The position numbers were made by a program, and so were the translations under genes. The notes beneath the pieces are model-generated. The model was not told the origin of the DNA, did not search any database, and saw nothing but the letters and a program-made list of their open reading frames with translations. This document shows positions 1-7,795 of a DNA stretch of 64,000 nt, piece by piece. Location of the stretch: assembly GCF_003867015.1 (NCBI RefSeq), contig NZ_CP032548.1, positions 558,001 through 622,000 of the forward strand, in the 5' to 3' direction. Each line of letters begins with the position of its first letter. Position 1 is the first letter of the stretch. The DNA is from Tenacibaculum singaporense (GTDB lineage Bacteria; Bacteroidota; Bacteroidia; Flavobacteriales; Flavobacteriaceae).

Positions 1-760
1 AAGCATCATACCCTTTATCTTGTAACTCTGCTAATTTGTTTTCAGCATTGTGCTCTTCTTGAAAAGCTCCTGCAATGATATGAAAGTTTCTATCTTCTTT
101 ACTAACATTTAAGTTAATAGTAGGTAACGGATTTTCAATTACAAAAGTTGCTGATTGAATCTTCTTCTCAACAGCTTCTTCTTGGTTTGCTAATACTTGT
201 TGTTGATTTTGAACACCATTCCAACCCACATAAGCAATTCCTACAAAAACCGCTGCAGCTGCAGTTCTTTTTAAATACAACGGAATTGTTTTTCTGCTTT
301 CTTTAGTAGTGGCAGGTAATGACTTAATTGCTACTTCTTTGACTCTTTCTACAGAAGGTGTTGAAACCTCAGCTAATCCAAAAGATTCTTTTAAAAAGTT
401 ACTTGATGGATTTGGTTCAAAAATAATTTGTTTTGCTTCGTTTAATGACAAGCTTCCTACAGAAGCAACAGTAACAGTTGTTGTTGCTAACTTTTCATTC
501 CATTGTGCAACTTCCTCTGCAATAAAAGCAATAGCTTCTTCAAAAGAAATATTTTTACTTGAAGCTATATAGTTTGCCAATAAACCGTCATTATGCTGTA
601 AATATGCATTAAACGTTAGTTGTTTTTTTGGCGGATAAAAAGTGTGAGTAGTTGTATTTACTCTAGCACCAATTTTATTGGTTACAAATCCTCCAAAATT
701 AGGAACAATTACGCAATCGTATCTATATAATAAATCGTTAATGTAGTTGGCTAATGTCAT
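1..760 (-). CDS. HU-like/SPOR-domain protein, 3' end outside window
   Basis: Partial gene: the ATG is at 758-760 on the complement and the frame stays open to the window edge, about 253 residues. The N-terminus (MTLANYINDLLYRYDCVIVP, then NFGGFV) resembles the bacterial CCDC81-type HU domains seen in Bacteroidota. A hydrophobic segment (about residues 160-172, AAAAVFVGIAYVGW) looks like one membrane span. The last visible residues (ENPLPTINLNV..DRNFHIIAGAF..NAENKLAELQDKGYDA) match the beginning of a SPOR peptidoglycan-binding domain. Inferred role: an inner-membrane protein with a periplasmic SPOR domain that binds denuded glycan at the division site and a cytoplasmic DNA/protein-binding part. 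It is divergent from dprA, with about 95 bp between starts. Confidence 0.85.
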   Translation of the reverse strand, partial: MTLANYINDLLYRYDCVIVPNFGGFVTNKIGARVNTTTHTFYPPKKQLTFNAYLQHNDGLLANYIASSKNISFEEAIAFIAEEVAQWNEKLATTTVTVASVGSLSLNEAKQIIFEPNPSSNFLKESFGLAEVSTPSVERVKEVAIKSLPATTKESRKTIPLYLKRTAAAAVFVGIAYVGWNGVQNQQQVLANQEEAVEKKIQSATFVIENPLPTINLNVSKEDRNFHIIAGAFQEEHNAENKLAELQDKGYDA

Positions 761-855
761 AATAACAAATATAGCTTTTTAGTGCATTACTTTCAAGTAT
801 TCTTGTAATTTTTATTAACAGTTTTTTGTATATTGATACTCAAATTATTGCTATC

Positions 856-1953
856 ATGAATACAGAAAAATTACTTGCTATTTTACGTTTACAAGCAACT
901 AAAAACATAGGTGATATTTTGGCAAAAAGGCTAATTACCTCTGTAGGAAGTGTTGAACAAGTATTTTTAGAGAAGAAAAATGTACTCCATAAAATTAACG
1001 GAATAGGAACTCATGTAACTCAATATCTTTTTGATGAAAGTAACCTGAAAAGAGCAGAGGAGGAGCTGTATTATATTCAACAAAACAACACTACTTTTTC
1101 TTATTTTTTAGATGACAATTATCCGCAACAGCTAAAACATTGTATTGATGCTCCAATCTTACTTTTTAAAGACGGCAACCTCAACTTAAACAATGATAAA
1201 ATTATTTCGATTGTAGGAACTCGGAAAATGAGTTCGTACGGACGCGATTTCTGCAATCAACTTATTAAAGACTTAAAAGAATACAATCCTATAATTGTAA
1301 GTGGTTTTGCTTATGGAGTAGATATTTGCGCACACAAAGCTGCAATAAAAAACAACCTGCAAACTATTGCTGTCTTAGCACACGGATTGGATGAAATATA
1401 CCCAAAAACACATAAAAAATATATTCATCAAGTAAATGAGAATGGTGGTTTTATTACCGAGTTTTGGCACCATGAGCAACCTATGAGAGAAAATTTTTTA
1501 AAACGAAATCGTATTGTAGCTGGGCTATCTAAAGCAACCATTATTATTGAATCTGCTAAAAAAGGAGGGTCGTTAGTTACTGCTGATATTGCCAATTCGT
1601 ACAATCGTGATGTGTTTGCGCTACCGGGTAGAGCAACCGATATATATAGCAAAGGTTGTAACAACCTCATTAAAAACAATCAAGCACATTTATTAACCTC
1701 TGCTGAAGATATTGTAAAAATGCTTAATTGGGATTTACAGAAAACTGCCATACCTAAGCAAGAAAAGTTATTTGTTGATTTGAATGAAACCGAACAAAAA
1801 ATACACGATTACTTAGAGCAAAATGGTAAACAATTGTTAGATGTTATTGCGTTAGATTGTAATCTTCCTACTTATCAACTATCCTCTGTTTTGGTTCAAA
1901 TGGAATTAAAAGGGGTTATAAAACCTTTACCCGGAAAAATGTTTGAAGTTTAG
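856..1953 (+). CDS. dprA: DNA-processing protein DprA
   Basis: 365 residues. DprA loads RecA onto incoming single-stranded DNA during natural transformation. The N-terminal part is helix-hairpin-helix-like (LATKNIGDILAKRL..VLHKINGIGTHV), followed by the Rossmann-type core with VGTRKMSSYGRDF, SGFAYGVDICAHKAA and the basic MRENFLKRNRIVAGLS stretch typical of the family. The C-terminus (ETEQKIHDYLEQNG...LVQMELKGVIKPLPGKMFEV) fits the DprA winged-helix domain. The frame could start at a TTG at 826, but the ATG at 856 gives the family-typical start (MNTEKLLAILRLQ). The next gene begins 12 bases after the stop, so the two are probably co-transcribed. Confidence 0.95.
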   Translation: MNTEKLLAILRLQATKNIGDILAKRLITSVGSVEQVFLEKKNVLHKINGIGTHVTQYLFDESNLKRAEEELYYIQQNNTTFSYFLDDNYPQQLKHCIDAPILLFKDGNLNLNNDKIISIVGTRKMSSYGRDFCNQLIKDLKEYNPIIVSGFAYGVDICAHKAAIKNNLQTIAVLAHGLDEIYPKTHKKYIHQVNENGGFITEFWHHEQPMRENFLKRNRIVAGLSKATIIIESAKKGGSLVTADIANSYNRDVFALPGRATDIYSKGCNNLIKNNQAHLLTSAEDIVKMLNWDLQKTAIPKQEKLFVDLNETEQKIHDYLEQNGKQLLDVIALDCNLPTYQLSSVLVQMELKGVIKPLPGKMFEV

Positions 1954-1965
1954 TACCTTTGAAGC

Positions 1966-3051
1966 ATGTCAGAATATAAACTCATATCACAAAAAAAACC
2001 AGCTTTTCCTGTTACCAAAAAACTAGGAAACTACTTAAAAAGACATAACAGAACTATAAAAATCCCTATTTTTTATGATGATTTGTTGCGTTTTCAAGGT
2101 TCGGTTGCTGTGTATGATAAACACGATAATGATACCTTATGGATACGTGTTTTTTATAATGAGTTTGAGCGGGCTGAAATTGATTTATACCTAAAAAAAG
2201 TATATAATATTTTACACTCTAACGGTTCTGATGCCAGTATTAAGCATTTAAATGTTGATGCTATCGATTTTTGTACGTTTGGTAACTCTAAACCTTTTCG
2301 TATAAAAATTCGAAATATTTTAAATGATAACTACACCTATTTTTACGTAAAAAAAACCGATGCTTCTCGTATTTACGGACTAGAGTTAGAGGATATTTTA
2401 TCTCCTTACAACCTAAACTTTTTGGTATATGAAGACACGTTGATAGAAGAGCATATATCAGGAATTCCAGGAGATGTTTTTATCAATGATTATTTAGATG
2501 ATTGTTTAGACATTGAAAAAGCACAACTGGCTAAAGAGTTTGTTAAATTTAACGAGCGTTGTATGATTCGTTTGTTAGGCGATATGCGTTCGTATAACTA
2601 CGTAGTAGTGCCCACACACGATTTTGAAAATGTGGTATATAAAATTCGTCCGATAGATTTTGACCAACAATGTTACGAAGGGAAGTTTAAAGTTTATTAT
2701 CCGCAGTTTTTTAAAGAAAATTTAAAGCTAGTTCAACTAGTTGGAGATAAGCTTACTTCAGAATCAATTGAGCAATATCAAATAGAAGAGCGATCAATTG
2801 TTGCTAAAAGAATTTTAGGTTCACGTTCTCGATTGAATCGTTTGCTTTCAGCTATGAAATCAGATAATATTTCTACACCCAAAAATATCGAACAATTAAA
2901 ATCTGAAATTTTTGAATTTACAGGAGATATTAATTTTAGAGATAGTGATGGTATGGGAGAGGTTTTAGACAGTGCACTAACTTTTGTTCGTAGAAATTAC
3001 GAAGATGTGAGTATGAAAACCATTATTCAACAACAGCAAAGATTACACTAG
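1966..3051 (+). CDS. Conserved hypothetical protein with kinase-like catalytic motifs
   Basis: 361 residues, soluble, no signal peptide; not recognised as a named family. The middle carries motifs arranged like a protein-kinase/aminoglycoside-kinase fold: an acidic EEHISGIPGD segment at about residue 160-170, then GDMRSYN, in which D206 and N211 have the D-x4-N spacing of a kinase catalytic loop, and about 20 residues later IDFDQ (D231-F232-D233), which could be the metal-binding DFG-equivalent. The N-terminal YFYVKKTDASRIYGLE may hold the nucleotide-binding lysine. These are visual resemblances only; the fold and any activity are inferred. It lies just behind dprA and overlaps the convergent EamA gene by four bases. 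Confidence 0.7.
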   Translation: MSEYKLISQKKPAFPVTKKLGNYLKRHNRTIKIPIFYDDLLRFQGSVAVYDKHDNDTLWIRVFYNEFERAEIDLYLKKVYNILHSNGSDASIKHLNVDAIDFCTFGNSKPFRIKIRNILNDNYTYFYVKKTDASRIYGLELEDILSPYNLNFLVYEDTLIEEHISGIPGDVFINDYLDDCLDIEKAQLAKEFVKFNERCMIRLLGDMRSYNYVVVPTHDFENVVYKIRPIDFDQQCYEGKFKVYYPQFFKENLKLVQLVGDKLTSESIEQYQIEERSIVAKRILGSRSRLNRLLSAMKSDNISTPKNIEQLKSEIFEFTGDINFRDSDGMGEVLDSALTFVRRNYEDVSMKTIIQQQQRLH

Positions 3052-3908
3052 CCTTTTCTACTTCGAATACTTTCAATAATCACAGTTGCTAAAATTAAGC
3101 TTCCACCAATAAACGTGTTCCACGTAGGAATTTCGTTTAAGAAAATAAACGCTAACAAAATTCCGAAAATAGGTTGAATACTACTAATTATACTTGCGGT
3201 TGATGCCGAAAAAAACTGTAGTGAATGTACCATTAAACTATGTCCGATAGCCGTTGTTAACAAAGCCAATAACAGTAAATAGGGGAGCTGCTCTTGAAAT
3301 CCTGAAACATCCATAAAAAATAAGACAGGGGCTAAGGTTATGGTAATTATTACCACTTGATAAAACATGAGCATTACTCCGTTGTATTGTTGTACGTACT
3401 GCTTTAAAATCAAAATTCTGATGGAATAACATAATGCAGAAAGCAAGCCAAACAACACACCTTGCACCTGTGTGTTTTGAATGTCAAAATCAGGAGCTAA
3501 AATGTATAAACCTAGCAACACAATCAACCCTAACACAATATGAATCGGGTTGAATTTAATTTTTAAAAACAGGGGTTCTAAAAAGGCAATCATGACCGGA
3601 AAGGTATATAACGACAACATTCCGATAGCTACATTAGACAGTTTTAACGCATAGAAATACGTAATCCAATGTGCACCCATAAAAATTCCCCCCATTAAAA
3701 AAGGGAACAAGTGCCTTCTTGATTGTATGGTTAAATCAATCTTTTTGAATCGGCAAAAGACATACAAAATCACCATAGCAAATGCCGAACGAAACCATAC
3801 AATAACTTCCGAAGGCATTGCAATATACTTTCCTAATACTCCTGAAGTACTAATGAATAAGGTTGCTAAAAGTAATCCGGAAACATGTTGTATGTGGTTG
3901 TTTTGCAT
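3048..3908 (-). CDS. EamA/DMT-family membrane transporter
   Basis: 286 residues with about ten hydrophobic helices, arranged as two repeats of five as in the drug/metabolite transporter (EamA, formerly DUF6) superfamily. Family-typical elements include the N-terminal helix followed by 'GKYIAMPSEVIVWFRSAFAM' and the second-half 'SIISSIQPIFGILLAFIFLNE' with its conserved Pro and Glu near the end of helix 9. Probable role: export of a metabolite or amino acid across the inner membrane; the substrate cannot be told from sequence. The 3' end overlaps the neighbouring convergent gene by four bases. Upstream of its start is repeat-rich DNA. Confidence 0.9.
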   Translation of the reverse strand: MQNNHIQHVSGLLLATLFISTSGVLGKYIAMPSEVIVWFRSAFAMVILYVFCRFKKIDLTIQSRRHLFPFLMGGIFMGAHWITYFYALKLSNVAIGMLSLYTFPVMIAFLEPLFLKIKFNPIHIVLGLIVLLGLYILAPDFDIQNTQVQGVLFGLLSALCYSIRILILKQYVQQYNGVMLMFYQVVIITITLAPVLFFMDVSGFQEQLPYLLLLALLTTAIGHSLMVHSLQFFSASTASIISSIQPIFGILLAFIFLNEIPTWNTFIGGSLILATVIIESIRSRKG

Positions 3909-3922
3909 GAGCGTAAAAGTAT

Positions 3923-4002
3923 GTCATTTCAACCAGAGGGAGAAATCTTAAGAAAATGAGTTACTTCATTGAGTGAGATTTCTCGCTACCGCTCGAAATG
4001 AC
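3923..4002. repeat. Palindromic interspersed repeat, short 80-bp copy
   Basis: Left end GTCATTTCAACC..GAGAAATCTTA and right end GAGATTTCTCGCTACCGCTCGAAATGAC are imperfect inverted copies of one another. The same ends recur at 9810-10073, 10431-10821 and 12289-12397. No reading frame of note is inside. It lies 15 bp upstream of the EamA start codon. Confidence 0.85.
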
Positions 4003-4017
4003 GTTTTGTTTATTCCC

Positions 4018-4330
4018 GTCATTGCGAATGGACACTGAGCGGAGTCGAAGTGGAAAATGAAGCAATCTTCTGGTTATGAGCTTACATTGTCACATCGAGT
4101 GAATTTCTTTTTTCGATAGAGGAAAGAAATTTGTATCGAGATGCATATAAGCTGGTTCTCGATACAATTTTCACTCATTCTAATCGTGAAAACCACTCGA
4201 ACAGACAACTTCTTTGTTTTGTCATTACGAATCTTTCGACTGTCGCTCAAGACAGACTAAAGTGAAGCAATCTCTAAGTCGTGAGTTCTTAATAAACAGA
4301 TTACTTCGCTCGTTCCTCGCTCGCAATGAC
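4018..4330. repeat. Mosaic of two further palindromic repeat families
   Basis: The 425-bp gap between the EamA start and the mfd stop holds no gene. After the 80-bp copy come three blocks. At 4018 there is a lone left arm (GTCATTGCGA ... GAAGCAATCT). At 4088-4207 there is an element with ends TGTCACATCGAGTG / CACTCGAACAGACA and an internal perfect 11-bp hairpin (TTGTATCGAGA at 4131, TCTCGATACAA at 4157). At 4221-4330 there is a complete element with left arm GTCATTACGA..GAAGCAATCTCT and right arm AGATTACTTCGC..TCGCAATGAC. The last ends four bases from the mfd stop codon, so it may act as its 3' hairpin. A 17-base motif (CTGAGCGGAGTCGAAGT) near 4036 reappears, in the other orientation and slightly changed, inside mfd. 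Confidence 0.8.
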
Positions 4331-4333
4331 GTT

Positions 4334-7300
4334 TTATACTTTCTGTAAGGTTTCTAACGCCTTGTGTACACTATCAATTTTAATAAAGGTGATGAGTAAA
4401 CGTAATCCGTTTTTGGTTTTCTTTTCTTTCATTACACAGCTCTTCGGATTTTGCTGTACATACCTCAACATTTTGGTAAAAGCTTCTGTTTGGTAAAAAG
4501 CACTTTGCTGATCGGATACAAAATAACCCAACATACGTTTTTGCTTTAAAATCACTTTTTCTAAACCTAGTTCTTTCGCTAACCATTTGATACGAACACT
4601 GTCTAATAAATCGGCAACTTGCGTTGGATATTCTCCAAAACGATCGATAATTTCGGTCTCAAAAGTTTGCAATTCCTCTTCCGTAGTTAAGGTTCCTAAT
4701 TTGTTGTATAAACTCAAACGCTCCGTTACTGAGTTTACATAGTCGTCTGGGAAAAGAATTTCAAAATCGGTATCAATTTGCACCTCTTTTACATACTCTT
4801 TTGGCGCATTTTCATCCGTAGGATATAAGTCTTTAAACTCATTTTCTTTCAGTTCTTCAATGGCCTCATGTAGGATTTTCTGATAGGTATCAAAACCAAT
4901 ATCATTGATAAATCCACTTTGTTCTCCACCTAATAAATCTCCAGCACCACGAATTTCCAAGTCTTTCATGGCAATGTTCAATCCGCTTCCTAAATCAGAA
5001 AACAGTTCTAATGCCTGAATTCGTTTACGCGCATCGTCGGTCATATGATGATACGGTGGCGTGATAAAATAACAGAAGGCTTTTTTGTTCGAACGCCCTA
5101 CACGACCACGCATTTGGTGTAAATCCGACAATCCGAAGTTATTCGCATTGTTGATGAAAATAGTATTCGCATTCGGTACGTCCAATCCACTTTCAATAAT
5201 GGTGGTAGACACCAATACATCAAACTCATTGTTCATAAAACCAAGCATGAGTTCTTCTAACTTTTTTCCTTCCATTTGTCCGTGTCCAATACCAATTTTA
5301 GCACTTGGCACCAAACGTTGTAACAATCCTGCTACTTCTTTGATGTTTTCAATACGGTTATGGATAAAAAACACCTGTCCACCACGTGAAATTTCGTACG
5401 AAATCGCATCGCGAATGGTTTCTTCGCTAAAGCGAATCACGTTGGTTTCTATGGGGTGACGGTTGGGTGGTGGTGTTTTAATCACCGATAAATCACGCGC
5501 CGCCATCAAACTGAACTGTAAAGTACGTGGTATCGGTGTTGCCGTTAAAGTCAATGTATCTACATTTTCTTTAATGGTTTTTAGTTTGTCTTTTGCTGCT
5601 ACCCCGAATTTTTGTTCCTCATCAATAACCAATAATCCCAAATCTTTAAACTGAACTGCTTTATTGGTTAACTGGTGCGTTCCAATTACAATATCTACAC
5701 TTCCATCAGCAACTCCTTCTAACACGCCTTTGCGTTGTTTTGTGGTTCTAAAACGGTTTAGGTAGTCAATCGTAACCGGAAAGTCTTTTAATCGCTTAGA
5801 AAAGGTTTTAAAGTGCTGAAATGCTAAAACCGTGGTTGGTACGAGCACCGCAACCTGTTTTCCATTATCTACCGCTTTAAAAGCCGCTCTAATGGCAATT
5901 TCTGTTTTTCCAAAACCAACATCACCACATACCAAACGATCCATCGGTTGTTCTTTTTCCATATCGGCTTTTACCTCTTGAGTAGAAGAGAACTGATCGG
6001 GTGTATCTTCGTATAAGAAACTGGCTTCCAGCTCATGTTGCATATGTGTGTCGGGTCCGAAAGCAAATCCTTTTTGTAGTTTTCGTTTTGCGTATAACTG
6101 AATTAAGTTAAACGCAATATGTTTTACGCGGGCTTTGGTTTTTTGCTTGACTTTTTTCCAAGCATTCGACCCTAGTTTATATACTTTAGGCGGTTTACCG
6201 TCTTTTCCGTTAAACTTGGAAATTTTGTGTAGTGAGTGAATACTTACGTACAAAATATCGCGATCGCCGTAAATTAACTTGATAGCTTCTTGCTTTTTGC
6301 CTTCTACATCTATTTTTTGAAGTCCTCCAAACTTTCCAATACCATGGTCGATATGTGTTACATAATCACCCACATCTAACTTGGTAAGCTCTTGTAGCGT
6401 AATCGATTGTTTTTTTGCGTATCCGTTTTTGAGTCGGAATTTGTAATAACGTTCAAAGATTTGATGATCGGTATAACAAACTATTTTACTATCAATATCT
6501 ACAAATCCTTGGTACAACGGAAACACGATGGTTTCATAGGAAACTTTACTTCGACTACGCTCAGTACTAGCTTCTTCGTGGTCATCAAAAATATCGTGGA
6601 AACGTTGTGCTTGCTGTTCGTTAGAACATAAAATATAATTGGTAAATCCTTTGGCCGAAAATTCGTTGAAATTCTGAATTAATAGGTCGAATTTTTTGTT
6701 GAAAGACGGTTGTGGGTGGGTATCGAAGTTGATACTTGGAACGCCTTCATAAGATTCCTCACCACGTTCGGAATGACGGTTTTTACCGATGTCAACTGTT
6801 GTAAAATCTTGTAGTTGATTACGAATGAGCTCTCCGTTACAAAACAATTCTTCGGGTTTTGCATGGTTGATTTCAGTAGATAATTCGTTAAACGATAGTT
6901 CTGCTTTTCGGTAGAATTTATCCAGCGAATCGCTTAATAAGTCTACATTTTTCACAAAAACAGCCGTTTTAGCCGATATGTATTTTAAAAAGCTTTCTCG
7001 TGACTCCTGCAATGTTTTATTTTCTACATTCGGCATAATGCTTACTTTCTTCAGTTTTTCTTTAGAAAGTTGCGTTTCTACATCAAACGTTCGGATGCTG
7101 TCTACCTCATCGCCAAAAAACTCTATACGATAGGGTTCGTCGTGAGAAAACGAAAACACATCGATAATTCCACCACGTACCGAAAACTCTCCTGGTTCGG
7201 TTACAAAATCGACACGTTTAAAATGGTACTCGAACAGTACTTCGTTGACAAAATCGAGCGATACTTGCTCGCCCACCACCACTTTTAGCGTGTTTTTTTC

Positions 7301-7714
7301 CAGCTCTTTTTTGGTGACTACTTTTTCGAACAAGGCAGTAGGGTAGGTAACAATAATCGCAGGTTTTTTACGAGAATTGATACGGTTTAACACCTCTGAA
7401 CGTAGCAGTACATTGGCATTGTCGGTTTCTTCAATTTGATAGGGTCTGCGATACGAACCCGGATAAAACAACACGTTTTTATCGCTTAATAACTGCTCTA
7501 AATCGTTTAGATAATAAGCAGCTTCTTCCTTGTCGTTAAAAATTAACAAGTAAGGTTTATCGGCTTGTTTAAAAGTTTCGGAAATGACAAAAGACAACGA
7601 AGAACCGACCAAATTCGTGATTTGAAAATGGTGTGGATCTTGTTGAAGCTGATTTACAATCTGTTTTACATTCTCAGATTGTTGATAGTGATTTACAATT
7701 GCTTGCTTGCTCAA
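4334..7714 (-). CDS. mfd: Transcription-repair coupling factor Mfd
   Basis: 1126 residues. Mfd displaces RNA polymerase stalled at DNA lesions and recruits UvrA. The order is as expected: UvrB-like N-terminal domains, an RNA-polymerase-interacting module (LTKLDVGDYVTHIDHGIGKFGG), the RecG-like helicase with Walker A GDVGFGKTE near residue 598, DEEQKF near 699 and TATPIPRTL, and the C-terminal TRCF domain (DTDFEILFPDDYV). Two stretches look foreign and repeat-derived: KNRHSERGEESYEG at about residues 311-324 and ASTERSRSK at about 380-390. Both encode sequence matching the intergenic palindromic repeats, in frame, in the poorly conserved region between the N-terminal domains and the polymerase-binding module. 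Confidence 0.97.
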   Translation of the reverse strand: MSKQAIVNHYQQSENVKQIVNQLQQDPHHFQITNLVGSSLSFVISETFKQADKPYLLIFNDKEEAAYYLNDLEQLLSDKNVLFYPGSYRRPYQIEETDNANVLLRSEVLNRINSRKKPAIIVTYPTALFEKVVTKKELEKNTLKVVVGEQVSLDFVNEVLFEYHFKRVDFVTEPGEFSVRGGIIDVFSFSHDEPYRIEFFGDEVDSIRTFDVETQLSKEKLKKVSIMPNVENKTLQESRESFLKYISAKTAVFVKNVDLLSDSLDKFYRKAELSFNELSTEINHAKPEELFCNGELIRNQLQDFTTVDIGKNRHSERGEESYEGVPSINFDTHPQPSFNKKFDLLIQNFNEFSAKGFTNYILCSNEQQAQRFHDIFDDHEEASTERSRSKVSYETIVFPLYQGFVDIDSKIVCYTDHQIFERYYKFRLKNGYAKKQSITLQELTKLDVGDYVTHIDHGIGKFGGLQKIDVEGKKQEAIKLIYGDRDILYVSIHSLHKISKFNGKDGKPPKVYKLGSNAWKKVKQKTKARVKHIAFNLIQLYAKRKLQKGFAFGPDTHMQHELEASFLYEDTPDQFSSTQEVKADMEKEQPMDRLVCGDVGFGKTEIAIRAAFKAVDNGKQVAVLVPTTVLAFQHFKTFSKRLKDFPVTIDYLNRFRTTKQRKGVLEGVADGSVDIVIGTHQLTNKAVQFKDLGLLVIDEEQKFGVAAKDKLKTIKENVDTLTLTATPIPRTLQFSLMAARDLSVIKTPPPNRHPIETNVIRFSEETIRDAISYEISRGGQVFFIHNRIENIKEVAGLLQRLVPSAKIGIGHGQMEGKKLEELMLGFMNNEFDVLVSTTIIESGLDVPNANTIFINNANNFGLSDLHQMRGRVGRSNKKAFCYFITPPYHHMTDDARKRIQALELFSDLGSGLNIAMKDLEIRGAGDLLGGEQSGFINDIGFDTYQKILHEAIEELKENEFKDLYPTDENAPKEYVKEVQIDTDFEILFPDDYVNSVTERLSLYNKLGTLTTEEELQTFETEIIDRFGEYPTQVADLLDSVRIKWLAKELGLEKVILKQKRMLGYFVSDQQSAFYQTEAFTKMLRYVQQNPKSCVMKEKKTKNGLRLLITFIKIDSVHKALETLQKV

Positions 7715-7795
7715 CGTACAAAAATTTTACGCAAATGTACGAGGATTATTTCAGTTTAATAAAGTGTGTTTATCTGATAATTTTGTTATAATATT

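Noticed and set aside
4334..7714. Mfd insertions as a sign of a frameshifted pseudogene
   Set aside because: The reading frame is continuous and all helicase motifs are intact, so the gene is taken as functional.
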